Shown: positions 38,101 through 52,265 of the stretch, piece after piece
Numbering within the stretch: the first letter of the stretch is position 1
Layout: each line of letters begins with the position of its first letter
Assembly: GCF_910591885.1 (NCBI RefSeq)
Contig: NW_025963552.1
Location: 3,348,001 to 3,412,000 of the forward strand
From: Bombus terrestris
Taxonomy: Eukaryota > Arthropoda > Insecta > Hymenoptera > Apidae
Length of the DNA: 64,000 nt
Direction of reading: 5' to 3'
The notes under the pieces: model-generated
The model's input: the letters and a program-made list of their open reading frames with translations, nothing else
Databases searched by the model: none
What the model was told of the DNA's origin: nothing
Program-made: the position numbers and the translations under genes

Positions 38101-39793
38101 CATATCGAATGACTAACGCAAGAGGGATTGGTTTTAGGTTAGGCTATAGTTTTCGAGCGAGCGCAGCGAGCGAGAGACGCGTGAAGGTGTATCACAATCT
38201 AACGGTTTGGCACATACGGACATTGAAACATTCGCACCAGCCAGAGGAGCCGGAAGTATTTATCCTATTGCTTGCTGACAAATGTTTACAGTTTGTGAAT
38301 AGTTTCACATAAATAGTACTATTTCCACATACTACAGGGCAATGTGATGTCCGAAGTGGCTCACGAAATTAGGTACTAACACGATATATATGCATTTTGC
38401 AAGGTATATGTATACCTTGCATATTGTGATCGATGCTCGCTCGCTCCGCTCGCTCGTAAAAATTGAGTCCAACCTCACATCCGATCCGACACGTTCGCCA
38501 ATTCGAAATAAGTCGCCACCATATCGAATAATGAACGCAAGATGGATTGGTTTTAGGTTACGCTATAGTTTTCGAGCGAGCGCAGCGAGCGAGAGACGCG
38601 TAAAGGTGTGTCACAATCCAACGGTTTGGCACATACTGACATTGAAACATTCGCACCAGCCCGAGGAGCCGGAAGTCTTTATCCTATAGCCTGCTGACAA
38701 ATGTTTACAGTTTGTGAATAGTTTCACATAAATAGTACTATTTCGACATACTACAGTGCAATGTGATGTCCGAAGTGGCTGACAAAATTAGGTACTAACA
38801 CGAAATATATGCAAGGCAATATAAGGTATATGTATACCTTGCAAATTGTGATCGTTGCTCGCTCGCTCCGCTCGCTCGTAAAAATTTAGTCCAACCTCAC
38901 ATACGATCCGACACGTTCGCAAATTCGAAATAAGTTGCCTTCATATCGAATGACTAACGCAAGATGGATTGGGTTTAGGTTAGGCTACAGCTTTCGAGCG
39001 AGCGCATCGAGCGAGAGACGCGTAAAGGTGTGTCACAATCCAACGGTTTGGCACATACTGACATTGAAACATTCGCACCAGCCCGAGGAGCCGGATGTCT
39101 TTATCATATTGCCTGCTGACAAATGTTTACAGTTTGTGAATAGTTTCACATAAATAGTACTATTTCCACATACTACAGGGCAATGTGATGTCCGAAGTGG
39201 CTAACAAAATTAGGTACTAACACGATATATATGCATATTGCAAGGTATATGTATACCTTGCAAATTGTGATCGTTGCTCGCTCGCTCCGCTCGCTCGTAA
39301 AAATTTAGTCCAACCTCACATCCGATCCGACACGTTCGCAAATTCGAAATAAGTCGCCACCATATCGAATAATGAGCGTAAGATGGATTGGTTTTAGGTT
39401 ACGCTATAGTTTTCGAGCGAGCGCAGCGAACGAGAGACGCGTAAAGGTGTGTCACAATCCAACGGTTTGGCACATACGGACATTGAAACATTCGCACCAG
39501 CCCGAGGAGCCGGAAGTCTTTATCCTATTGCCTGCTGACAAATGTTTACAGTTTGTGAATAGTTTCACATAAATAGTACTATTTCCACATACTAGGGTGC
39601 AATGTGATGTGCGAAGTGGCTGACAAAATTAGGTACTAACACGATATATATGCATATTGCAAGTTATATGTATAGCTTACAAATTGTGATCGTTGCTCGC
39701 TCGCTCCGCTCGCTCGTAAAAATTTAGTCCAACCTCACATCCGATCCGACACGTTCGCAAATTCGAAATAAGTCGCCACCATATCGAATAATG
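35179..39793 (+). repeat. Block with a recurring T-N-P trio, 7-monomer spacing
   Basis: Anchors: 35179 T, 35598 N, 36020 P, 36439 N/T, 36858 N, 37277 N/T, 37696 N, 38115 T, 38534 N, 38956 P, 39375 N. The trio of T with GCTTGCTGAC, N with AAATTGAGTCC and P recurs at 35179, 38115 and 40632, that is after seven and then six monomers. Between trios, N/T chimeras with TATTTATCC alternate with N copies of the GAACGAG form. The copy at 36858 has GACGAATGTTT (for GACAAATGTTT), shared only with the copy at 43571. The 39375 copy has AATGAGCGTAAG and TATAGCTTAC downstream, matching 25946 in unit B. Confidence 0.82.
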
Positions 39794-42700
39794 AACGCAA
39801 GATGGATTGGTTTTAGGTTACGCTATAGTTTTCGAGCGAGCGCAGCGAGCGAGAGACGCGTGAAGGTGTATCACAATCTAACGGTTTGGCACATACGGAC
39901 ATTGAAACATTCGCACCAGCCAGAGGAGCCGGAAGTATTTATCCTATTGCCTGCTGACAAATGTTTACAGTTTGTGAATAGTTTCACATAAATAGTACTA
40001 TTTCCACATACTACAGTCCAATGTGATGTCCGAAGTGGCTAACAAAATTAGGTACTAACACGATATATATGCATATTGCAAGGTATATGTATACCTTGCA
40101 AATTGTGATCGTTGCTCGCTCGCTCCGCTCGCTCGTAAAAATTTAGTCCAACCTCACATCCGATCCGACACGTTCGCAAATTCGAAATAAGTCGCCACCA
40201 TATCGAATAATGAACGCAAGATGGATTGGTTTTAGGTTACGCTATAGTTTTCGAGCGAGCGCAGCGAACGAGAGACGCGTAAAGGTGTGTCACAATCCAA
40301 CGGTTTGGCACATACGGACATTGAAACATTCGCACCAGCCCGAGGAGCCGGAAGTCTTTATCCTATTGCCTGCTGACAAATGTTTACAGTTTGTGAATAG
40401 TTTCACATAAATAGTACTATTTCCACATACTAGAGTGCAATGTGATGTGCGAAGTGGCTGACAAAATTAGGTACTAACACGATATATATGCATATTGCAA
40501 GTTATATGTATAGCTTGCAAATTGTGATCGTTGCTCGCTCGCTCCGCTCGCTCGTAAAAATTTAGTCCAACCTCACATCCGATCCGACACGTTCGCAAAT
40601 TCGAAATAAGTCGCCTTCATATCGAATGACTAACGCAAGAGGGATTGGTTTTAGGTTAGGCTATAGTTTTCGAGCGAGCGCAGCGAGCGAGAGACGCGTG
40701 AAGGTGTATCACAATCTAACGGTTTGGCACATACGGACATTGAAACATTCGCACCAGCCAGAGGAGCCGGAAGTATTTATCCTATTGCTTGCTGACAAAT
40801 GTTTACAGTTTGTGAATAGTTTCACATAAATAGTACTATTTCCACATACTACAGGGCAATGTGATGTCCGAAGTGGCTCACGAAATTAGGTACTAACACG
40901 ATATATATGCATTTTGCAAGGTATATGTATACCTTGCATATTGTGATCGATGCTCGCTCGCTCCGCTCGCTCGTAAAAATTGAGTCCAACCTCACATCCG
41001 ATCCGACACGTTCGCCAATTCGAAATAAGTCGCCACCATATCGAATAATGAACGCAAGATGGATTGGTTTTAGGTTACGCTATAGTTTTCGAGCGAGCGC
41101 AGCGAGCGAGAGACGCGTAAAGGTGTGTCACAATCCAACGGTTTGGCACATACTGACATTGAAACATTCGCACCAGCCCGAGGAGCCGGAAGTCTTTATC
41201 CTATAGCCTGCTGACAAATGTTTACAGTTTGTGAATAGTTTCACATAAATAGTACTATTTCGACATACTACAGTGCAATGTGATGTCCGAAGTGGCTGAC
41301 AAAATTAGGTACTAACACGAAATATATGCAAGGCAATATAAGGTATATGTATACCTTGCAAATTGTGATCGTTGCTCGCTCGCTCCGCTCGCTCGTAAAA
41401 ATTTAGTCCAACCTCACATACGATCCGACACGTTCGCAAATTCGAAATAAGTTGCCTTCATATCGAATGACTAACGCAAGATGGATTGGGTTTAGGTTAG
41501 GCTACAGCTTTCGAGCGAGCGCATCGAGCGAGAGACGCGTAAAGGTGTGTCACAATCCAACGGTTTGGCACATACTGACATTGAAACATTCGCACCAGCC
41601 CGAGGAGCCGGATGTCTTTATCATATTGCCTGCTGACAAATGTTTACAGTTTGTGAATAGTTTCACATAAATAGTACTATTTCCACATACTATAGGGCAA
41701 TGTGATGTCCGAAGTGGCTGACGAAATTAGGTACTAACACGATATATATGCATATTGCAAGGTATATGTATACCTTGCATATTGTGATCGATGCTCGCTC
41801 GCTCCGCTCGCTCGTAAAAATTTAGTCCAACCTCACATCCGATCCGACACGTTCGCAAATTCGAAATAAGACGCCTTCATATCGAATGACTAACGCAAGA
41901 GGGATTGGTTTTAGGTTAGGCTATAGTTTTCGAGCGAGCGCAGCGAGCGAGAGACGCGTGAAGGTGTATCACAATCTAACGGTTTGGCACATACGGACAT
42001 TGAAACATTCGCACCAGCCAGAGGAGCCGGAAGTATTTATCCTATTGCCTGCTGACAAATGTTTACAGTTTGTGAATAGTTTCACATAAATAGTACTATT
42101 TCCACATACTACAGTCCAATGTGATGTCCGAAGTGGCTAACAAAATTAGGTACTAACACGATATATATGCATATTGCAAGGTATATGTATATCTTGCAAA
42201 TTGTGATCGTTGCTCGCTCGCTCCGCTCGCTCGTAAAAATTTAGTCCAACCTCACATCCGATCCGACACGTTCGCAAATTCGAAATAAGTCGCCACCATA
42301 TCGAATAATGAACGCAAAATGAATTGGTTTTAGGTTACGCTATAGTTTTCGAGCGAGCGCAGCGAACGAGAGACGCGTAAAGGTGTGTCACAATCCAACG
42401 GTTTGGCACATACTGACATTGAAAGATTCGCACCAGCCCGAGGAGCCGGAAGTCTTTATCCTATTGCCTGCTGACAAATGTTTACAGTTTGTGAATAGTT
42501 TCACATAAATAGTACTATTTCCACACAATACAGTCCAATCTGATGTCTGAAGTGGCTGACAAAATTAGGTACTAACACGAAATATATGCAAGGCAATATA
42601 AGGTATATGTATACCTTGCAAATTGTGATCGTAGCTCGCTCGCTCCGCTCGCTCGTAAAAATTTAGTCCAACCTCACATCCGATCCGACACGTTCGCAAA

Positions 42701-43875
42701 TTCGAAATAAGTCGCCACCATATCGAATAATGAGCGTAAGATGGATTGGTTTTAGGTTACGCTATAGTTTTCGAGCGAGCGCAGCGAACGAGAGACGCGT
42801 AAAGGTGTGTCACAATCCAACGGTTTGGCACATACGGACATTGAAACATTCGCACCAGCCCGAGGAGCCGGAAGTCTTTATCCTATTGCCTGCTGACAAA
42901 TGTTTACAGTTTGTGAATAGTTTCACATAAATAGTACTATTTCCACATACTAGGGTGCAATGTGATGTGCGAAGTGGCTGACAAAATTAGGTACTAACAC
43001 GATATATATGCATATTGCAAGTTATATGTATAGCTTGCAAATTGTGATCGTTGCTCGCTCGCTCCGCTCGCTCGTAAAAATTTAGTCCAACCTCACATCC
43101 GATCCGACACGTTCGCAAATTCGAAATAAGTCGCCACCATATCGAATAATGAACGCAAGATGGATTGGTTTTAGGTTACGCTATAGTTTTCGAGCGAGCG
43201 CAGCGAGCGAGAGACGCGTGAAGGTGTATCACAATCTAACGGTTTGGCACATACAGACATTGAAACATTCGCACCAGCCAGAGGAGCCGGAAGTATTTAT
43301 CCTATTGCCTGCTGACAAATGTTTACAGTTTGTGAATAGTTTCACATAAATAGTACTATTTCCACATACTACAGTCCAATGTGATGTCCGAAGTGGCTAA
43401 CAAAATTAGGTACTAACACGATATATATGCATATTGCAAGGTATATGTATACCTTGCAAATTGTGATCGTTGCTCGCTCGCTCCGCTCGCTCGTAAAAAT
43501 TTAGTCCAACCTCACATCCGATCCGACACGTTCGCAAATTCGAAATAAGTCGCCACCATATCGAATAATGAACGCAAGATGGATTGGTTTTAGGTTACGC
43601 TATAGTTTTCGAGCGAGCGCAGCGAACGAGAGACGCGTAAAGGTGTGTCACAATCCAACGGTTTGGCACATACGGACATTGAAACATTCGCACCAGCCCG
43701 AGGAGCCGGAAGTCTTTATCCTATTGCCTGCTGACGAATGTTTACAGTTTGTGAATAGTTTCACATAAATAGTACTATTTCCACATACTAGAGTGCAATG
43801 TGATGTGCGAAGTGGCTGACAAAATTAGGTACTAACACGATATATATGCATATTGCAAGTTATATGTATAGCTTG
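39794..43875 (+). repeat. Third, partial occurrence of the 17-mer pattern (ten monomers)
   Basis: Anchors: 39794, 40213, 40632, 41051, 41473, 41892, 42311, 42733, 43152, 43571. Their order of types equals unit A from 18389 and unit B from 25527, at offsets of 51 and 34 monomers, both multiples of 17. Unit-specific rare markers are present: AAATAAGACGCC (41866), CTATAGGGCAATG (41691), GATTGG preceded by AAAATGAA (42317), CACACAATACAG (42523), CAATCTGATGTCTG (42536) and AATGAGCGTAAG (42730). The offset from unit B is 14,267 bp, 9 bp short of two full 7,138-bp units, because fewer 422-bp copies lie between. The block passes into the 8-mer pattern at about 43,876. Confidence 0.85.
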
Positions 43876-46800
43876 CAAATTGTGATCGTTGCTCGCTCGC
43901 TCCGCTCGCTCGTAAAAATTTAGTCCAACCTCACATCCGATCCGACACGTTCGCAAATTCGAAATAAGTCGCCACCATATCGAATAATGAACGCAAGATG
44001 GATTGGTTTTAGGTTACGCTATAGTTTTCGAGCGAGCGCAGCGAGCGAGAGACGCGTGAAGGTGTATCACAATCTAACGGTTTGGCACATACGGACATTG
44101 AAACATTCGCACCAGCCAGAGGAGCCGGAAGTATTTATCCTATTGCTTGCTGACAAATGTTTACAGTTTGTGAATAGTTTCACATAAATAGTACTATTTC
44201 CACATACTACAGGGCAATGTGATGTCCGAAGTGGCTCACGAAATTAGGTACTAACACGATATATATGCATTTTGCAAGGTATATGTATACCTTGCATATT
44301 GTGATCGATGCTCGCTCGCTCCGCTCGCTCGTAAAAATTGAGTCCAACCTCACATCCGATCCGACACGTTCGCCAATTCGAAATAAGTCGCCACCATATC
44401 GAATAATGAACGCAAGATGGATTGGTTTTAGGTTACGCTATAGTTTTCGAGCGAGCGCAGCGAGCGAGAGACGCGTAAAGGTGTGTCACAATCCAACGGT
44501 TTGGCACATACTGACATTGAAACATTCGCACCAGCCCGAGGAGCCGGAAGTCTTTATCCTATAGCCTGCTGACAAATGTTTACAGTTTGTGAATAGTTTC
44601 ACATAAATAGTACTATTTCGACATACTACAGTGCAATGTGATGTCCGAAGTGGCTGACAAAATTAGGTACTAACACGAAATATATGCAAGGCAATATAAG
44701 GTATATGTATACCTTGCAAATTGTGATCGTTGCTCGCTCGCTCCGCTCGCTCGTAAAAATTTAGTCCAACCTCACATACGATCCGACACGTTCGCAAATT
44801 CGAAATAAGTTGCCTTCATATCGAATGACTAACGCAAGATGGATTGGGTTTAGGTTACGCTATAGTTTTCGAGCGAGCGCAGCGAGCGAGAGACGCGTAA
44901 AGGTGTGTCACAATCCAACGGTTTGGCACATACTGACATTGAAACATTCGCACCAGCCCGAGGAGCCGGAAGTCTTTATCCTATAGCCTGCTGACAACTG
45001 TTTACAGTTTGTGAATAGTTTCACATAAATAGTACTATTTCGACATAGTACAGTGCAATGTGATGTCCGAAGTGGCTGACAAAATTAGGTACTAACACGA
45101 TATATATGCATATTGCAAGGTATATGTATACCTTGCAAATTGTGATCGTTGCTCGCTCGCTCCGCTCGCTCGTAAAAATTTAGTCCAACCTCACATCCGA
45201 TCCGACACGTTCGCAAATTCGAAATAAGTCGCCTTCATATCGAATGACTAACGCAAGAGGGATTGGTTTTAGGTTAGGCTATAGTTTTCGAGCGAGCGCA
45301 GCGAGCGAGAGACGCGTGAAGGTGCATCACAATCTAACGGTTTGGCACATACGGACATTGAAACATTCGCACCAGCCAGAGGAGCCGGAAGTATTTATCC
45401 TATTGCCTGCTGACAAATGTTTACAGTTTGTGAATAGTTTCACATAAATAGTACTATTTCCACATACTACAGTCCAATGTGATGTCCGAAGTGGCTAACA
45501 AAATTAGGTACTAACACGATATATATGCATATTGCAAGGTATATGTATACCTTGCAAATTGTGATCGTTGCTCGCTCGCTCCGCTCGCTCGTAAAAATTT
45601 AGTCCAACCTCACATCCGATCCGACACGTTCGCAAATTCGAAATAAGTCGCCACCATATCGAATAATGAACGCAAGATGAATTGGTTTTAGGTTACGCTA
45701 TAGTTTTCGAGCGAGCGCAGCGAACGAGAGACGCGTAAAGGTGTGTCACAATCCAACGGTTTGGCACATACTGACATTGAAAGATTCGCACCAGCCCGAG
45801 GAGCCGGAAGTCTTTATCCTATTGCCTGCTGACAAATGTTTACAGTTTGTGAATAGTTTCACATAAATAGTACTATTTCCACACAATACAGTCCAATCTG
45901 ATGTCTGAAGTGGCTGACAAAATTAGGTACTAACACGAAATATATGCAAGGCAATATAAGGTATATGTATACCTTGCAAATTGTGATCGTAGCTCGCTCG
46001 CTCCGCTCGCTCGTAAAAATTTAGTCCAACCTCACATCCGATTCGACACGTTCGCAAATTCGAAATAAGTCGCCACCATATCGAATAATGAACGCAAGAT
46101 GGATTGGTTTTAGGTTACGCTATAGTTTTCGAGCGAGCGCAGCGAGCGAGAGACGCGTGAAGGTGTATCACAATCTAACGGTTTGGCACATACGGACATT
46201 GAAACATTCGCACCAGCCAGAGGAGCCGGAAGTATTTATCCTATTGCCTGCTGACAAATGTTTACAGTTTGTGAATAGTTTCACATAAATAGTACTATTT
46301 CCACATACTAGAGTGCAATGTGATGTGCGAAGTGGCTGACAAAATTAGGTACTAACACGATATATATGCATATTGCAAGTTATATGTATAGCTTGCAAAT
46401 TGTGATCGTTGCTCGCTCGCTCCGCTCGCTCGTAAAAATTTAGTCCAACCTCACATCCGATTCGACACGTTCGCAAATTCGAAATAAGTCGCCACCATAT
46501 CGAATAATGAACGCAAGATGGATTGGTTTTAGGTTACGCTATAGTTTTCGAGCGAGCGCAGCGAGCGAGAGACGCGTGAAGGTGTATCACAATCTAACGG
46601 TTTGGCACATACGGACATTGAAACATTCGCACCAGCCAGAGGAGCCGGAAGTATTTATCCTATTGCCTGCTGACAAATGTTTACAGTTTGTGAATAGTTT
46701 CACATAAATAGTACTATTTCCACATACTACAGTCCAATGTGATGTCCGAAGTGGCTGACAAAATTAGGTACTAACACGATATATATGCATATTGCAAGTT

Positions 46801-47147
46801 ATATGTATAGCTTGCAAATTGTGATCGTTGCTCGCTCGCTCCGCTCGCTCGTAAAAATTTAGTCCAACCTCAGATCCGATCCGACACGTTCGCAAATTCG
46901 AAATAAGTCGCCTTCATATCGAATGACTAACGCAAGAGGGATTGGTTTTAGGTTAGGCTATAGTTTTCGAGCGAGCGCAGCGAGCGAGAGACGCGTGAAG
47001 GTGTATCACAATCTAACGGTTTGGCACATACGGACATTGAAACATTCGCACCAGCCAGAGGAGCCGGAAGTATTTATCCTATTGCCTGCTGACAAATGTT
47101 TACAGTTTGTGAATAGTTTCACATAAATAGTACTATTTCCACATACT
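43876..47147 (+). repeat. 8-mer higher-order repeat, unit 1
   Basis: Anchors: 43990 N/T, 44409 N, 44831 P/N, 45250 T, 45669 N, 46091 N/T, 46510 N/T, 46929 T. By eye I find no difference from 52,266-55,537 (offset 8,390 bp). The unit joins a piece of the older pattern (45669 has the CACACAATACAG and CAATCTGATG markers of the 17-mer) to new haplotypes: AAGGTGCATCAC at 45321, CCGATTCGACACG at 46038 and 46458, and CCTCAGATCCG at 46869. The copy at 44831 is a P-front/N-back chimera. Confidence 0.9.
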
Positions 47148-50100
47148 ACAGGGCAATGTGATGTCCGAAGTGGCTCACGAAATTAGGTACTAACACGATA
47201 TATATGCATATTGCAAGGTATATGTATACCTTGCATATTGTGATCGATGCTCGCTCGCTCCGCTCGCTCGTAAAAATTGAGTCCAACCTCACATCCGATC
47301 CGACACGTTCGCCAATTCGAAATAAGTCGCCACCATATCGAATAATGAACGCAAGATGGATTGGTTTTAGGTTACGCTATAGTTTTCGAGCGAGCGCAGC
47401 GAGCGAGAGACGCGTGAAGGTGTATCACAATCTAACGGTTTGGCACATACGGACATTGAAACATTCGCACCAGCCAGAGGAGCCGGAAGTATTTATCCTA
47501 TTGCTTGCTGACAAATGTTTACAGTTTGTGAATAGTTTCACATAAATAGTACTATTTCCACATACTACAGGGCAATGTGATGTCCGAAGTGGCTCACGAA
47601 ATTAGGTACTAACACGATATATATGCATTTTGCAAGGTATATGTATACCTTGCATATTGTGATCGATGCTCGCTCGCTCCGCTCGCTCGTAAAAATTGAG
47701 TCCAACCTCACATCCGATCCGACACGTTCGCCAATTCGAAATAAGTCGCCACCATATCGAATAATGAACGCAAGATGGATTGGTTTTAGGTTACGCTATA
47801 GTTTTCGAGCGAGCGCAGCGAGCGAGAGACGCGTAAAGGTGTGTCACAATCCAACGGTTTGGCACATACTGACATTGAAACATTCGCACCAGCCCGAGGA
47901 GCCGGAAGTCTTTATCCTATAGCCTGCTGACAAATGTTTACAGTTTGTGAATAGTTTCACATAAATAGTACTATTTCGACATACTACAGGGCAATGTGAT
48001 GTCCGAAGTGGCTCACGAAATTAGGTACTAACACGATATATATGCATTTTGCAAGGTATATGTATACCTTGCATATTGTGATCGATGCTCGCTCGCTCCG
48101 CTCGCTCGTAAAAATTGAGTCCAACCTCACATCCGATCCGACACGTTCGCAAATTCGAAATAAGTCGCCACCATATCGAATAATGAACGCAAGATGGATT
48201 GGTTTTAGGTTACGCTATAGTTTTCGAGCGAGCGCAGCGAGCGAGAGACGCGTGAAGGTGTATCACAATCTAACGGTTTGGCACATACGGACATTGAAAC
48301 ATTCGCACCAGCCAGAGGAGCCGGAAGTATTTATCCTATTGCCTGCTGACAAATGTTTACAGTTTGTGAATAGTTTCACATAAATAGTACTATTTCCACA
48401 TACTACAGTCCAATGTGATGTCCGAAGTGGCTAACAAAATTAGGTACTAACACGATATATATGCTTATTGCAAGGTATATGTATACCTTGCAAATTGTGA
48501 TCGTTGCTCGCTCGCTCCGCTCGCTCGTAAAAATTTAGTCCAACCTCACATCCGATCCGACACGTTCGCAAATTCGAAATAAGTCGCCACCATATCGAAT
48601 AATGAACGCAAGATGGATTGGTTTTAGGTTACGCTATAGTTTTCGAGCGAGCGCAGCGAACGAGAGACGCGTAAAGGTGTGTCACAATCCAACGGTTTGG
48701 CACATACGGACATTGAAACATTCGCACCAGCCCGAGGAGCCGGAAGTCTTTATCCTATTGCCTGCTGACAAATGTTTACAGTTTGTGAATAGTTTCACAT
48801 AAATAGTACTATTTCCACATACTACAGGGCAATGTGATGTCCGAAGTGGCTGACGAAATTAGGTACTAACACGATATATATGCATATTGCAAGGTATATG
48901 TATACCTTGCATATTGTGATCGATGCTCGCTCGCTCCGCTCGCTCGTAAAAATTTAGTCCAACCTCACATCCGATCCGACACGTTCGCAAATTCGAAATA
49001 AGTCGCCTTCATATCGAATGACTAACGCAAGAGGGATTGGTTTTAGGTTAGGCTATAGTTTTCGAGCGAGCGCAGCGAGCGAGAGACGCGTGAAGGTGTA
49101 TCACAATCTAACGGTTTGGCACATACGGACATTGAAACATTCGCACCAGCCAGAGGAGCCGGAAGTATTTATCCTATTGCTTGCTGACAAATGTTTACAG
49201 TTTGTGAATAGTTTCACATAAATAGTACTATTTCCACATACTACTGGGCAATGTGATGTCCGAAGTGGCTCACGAAATTAGGTACTAACACGATATATAT
49301 GCATATTGCAAGGTATATGTATACCTTGCATATTGTGATCGATGCTCGCTCGCTCCGCTCGCTCGTAAAAATTTGCGTCCAACCTCACATACGATCCGAC
49401 AGGTTCGCAAATTCGAAATAAGTTGCCTTCATATCGAATGACTAACGGAAGATGGATTGGGTTTAGGTTAGGCTACAGCTTTCGAGCGAGCGCATCGAGC
49501 GAGAGACGCGTAAAGGTGTGTCACAATCCAACGGTTTGGTACATACTGACATTGAAACATTCGCACCAGCCCGAGGAGCCGGATGTCTTTATCATATTGC
49601 CTGCTGACAAATGTTTACAGTTTGTGAATAGTTTCACATAAATAGTACTATTTCCACATACTACAGGGCAATGTGATGTCCGAAGTGGCTGACGAAATTA
49701 GGTACTAACACGATATATATGCATATTGCAAGGTATATGTATACCTTGCATATTGTGATCGATGCTCGCTCGCTCCGCTCGCTCGTAAAAATTTAGTCCA
49801 ACCTCACATACGATCCGACACGTTCGCAAATTCGAAATAAGTTGCCTTCATATCGAATGACTAACGCAAGATGGATTGGGTTTAGGTTAGGCTACAGCTT
49901 TCGAGCGAGCGCAGCGAGCGAGAGACGCGTAAAGGTGTGTCACAATCCAACGGTTTGGTACATACTGACATTGAAACATTCGCACCAGCCCGAGGAGCCG
50001 GATGTCTTTATCCTATTGCCTGCTGACAAATGTTTACAGTTTGTGAATAGTTTCACATAAATAGTACTATTTCCACATACTACAGTGCAATGTGATGTGC

Positions 50101-52265
50101 GAAGTGGCTGACAAAATTAGGTACGAACACGATATATATGCATATTGCAAGTTATATGTATAGCTTGCAAATTGTGATCGTTGCTCGCTCGCTCCGCTCG
50201 CTCGTAAAAATTTAGTCCAACCTCACATCCGATCCGGCACGTTCGCAAATTCGAAATAAGTCGCCTTCATATCGAATGACTAACGCAAGAGGGATTGGTT
50301 TTAGGTTAGGCTATAGTTTTCGAGCGAGCGCAGCGAGCGAGGGACGCGTGAAGGTGTATCACAATCTAACGGTTTGGCACATACGGACATTGAAACATTC
50401 GCACCAGCCAGAGGAGCCGGAAGTATTTATCCTATTGCTTGCTGACAAATGTTTACAGTTTGTGAATAGTTTCACATAAATAGTACTATTTCCACATACT
50501 ACAGGGCAATGTGATGTCCGAAGTGGCTCACGAAATTAGGTACTAACACGATATATATGCATATTGCAAGGTATATGTATACCTTGCATATTGTGATCGA
50601 TGCTCGCTCGCTCCGCTCGCTCGTAAAAATTGAGTCCAACCTCACATCCGATCCGACACGTTCGCCAATTCGAAATAAGTCGCCACCATATCGAATAATG
50701 AACGCAAGATGGATTGGTTTTAGGTTACGCTATAGTTTTCGAGCGAGCGCAGCGAGCGAGAGACGCGTAAAGGTGTGTCACAATCCAACGGTTTGGCACA
50801 CACTGACATTGAAACATTCGCACCAGCCCGAGGAGCCGGAAGTCTTTATCCTATAGCCTGCTGACAAATGTTTACAGTTTGTGAATAGTTTCACATAAAT
50901 AGTACTATTTCGACATACTACAGTGCAATGTGATGTCCGAAGTGGCTGACAAAATTAGGTACTAACACGAAATATATGCAAGGCAATATAAGGTATATGT
51001 ATACCTTGCAAATTGTGATCGTTGCTCGCTCGCTCCGCTCGCTCGTAAAAATTTAGTCCAACCTCACATACGATCCGACACGTTCGCAAACTCGAAATAA
51101 GTTGCCTTCATATCGAATGACTAACGCAAGATGGATTGGGTTTAGGTTAGGCTACAGCTTTCGAGCGAGCGCATCGAGCGAGAGACGCGTAAAGGTGTGT
51201 CACAATCCAACGGTTTGGCACATACTGACATTGAAACATTCGCACCAGCCCGAGGAGCCGGATGTCTTTATCATATTGCCTGCTGACAAATGTTTACAGT
51301 TTGTGAATAGTTTCACATAAATAGTACTATTTCCACATACTACAGGGCAATGTGATGTCCGAAGTGGCTGACGAAATTAGGTACTAACACGATATATATG
51401 CATATTGCAAGGTATATGTATACCTTGCATATTGTGATCGATGCTCGCTCGCTCCGCTCGCTCGTAAAAATTTAGTCCAACCTCACATCCGATCCGACAC
51501 GTTCGCAAATTCGAAATAAGTCGCCACCATATCGAATAATGAACGCAAGATGGATTGGTTTTAGGTTACGCTATAGGTTTCGGGCGAGCGCAGCGAGCGA
51601 GAGACGCGTAAAGGTGTGTCACAATCCAACGGTTTGGCACATACTGACATTGAAACATTCGCACCAGCACGAGGAGCCGGAAGTCTTTATCCTATAGCCT
51701 GCTGACAAAGTTTTACAGTTTGTGAATAGTTTCACATAAATAGTACTATTTCGACATACTACAGTGCAATGTGATGTCCGAAGTGGCTGACAAAATTAGG
51801 TACTAACACGATATATATGCATATTGCAAGGTATATGTATACCTTGCAAATTGTGATCGTTGCTCGCTCGCTCCGCTCGCTCGTAAAAATTTAGTCCAAC
51901 CTCACATCCGATCCGACACGTTCGCAAATTCGAAAGAAGTCGCCACCATATCGAATAATGAACGCAAGATAGATTGGTTTTAGGTTACGCTATAGTTTTC
52001 GAGCGAGCGCAGCGAGCGAGAGACGCGTGAAGGTGTATCACAATCTAACGGTTTGGCACATACGGACATTGAAACATTCGCACCAGCCAGAGGAGCCGGA
52101 AGTATTTATCCTATTGCCTGCTGACAAATGTTTACAGTTTGTGAATAGTTTCACATAAATAGTACTATTTCCACATACTACAGTCCAATGTGATGTCCGA
52201 AGTGGCTAACAAAATTAGGTACTAACACGATATATATGCATATTGCAAGGTATATGTATACCTTG
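47148..52265 (+). repeat. Mixed block between 8-mer units 1 and 2
   Basis: Anchors: 47348, 47767, 48186, 48605, 49024, 49444, 49863, 50282, 50701, 51123, 51542, 51961. Three consecutive copies (47348, 47767, 48186) carry the AAATTGAGTCC marker, the longest run of it. The 49024 to 49444 interval is 420 bp, the only +1 spacing. The copies at 50282, 50701 and 51123 recur at 59934, 60353 and 60775 (offset 9,652 bp), with shared GAGGGACGCG and GGTACGAACACG. The copies at 51123-51961 match 33922-34760, as noted there. Confidence 0.82.
49200..49460 (+). repeat. Cluster of private mutations including the only 1-bp insertion
   Basis: Within about 210 bp the copy leading to anchor 49444 has CTACTGGGC (for CTACAGGGC, near 49242), ATTTGCGTCC (for ATTTAGTCC, 49371-49380, net +1 base), GACAGGTTCGC (for GACACGTTCGC, near 49398) and AACGGAAG (for AACGCAAG, 49444). 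Four unshared changes in one stretch is far above the density in surrounding copies. It may be a locally older copy or a local sequencing or assembly problem. Confidence 0.75.
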
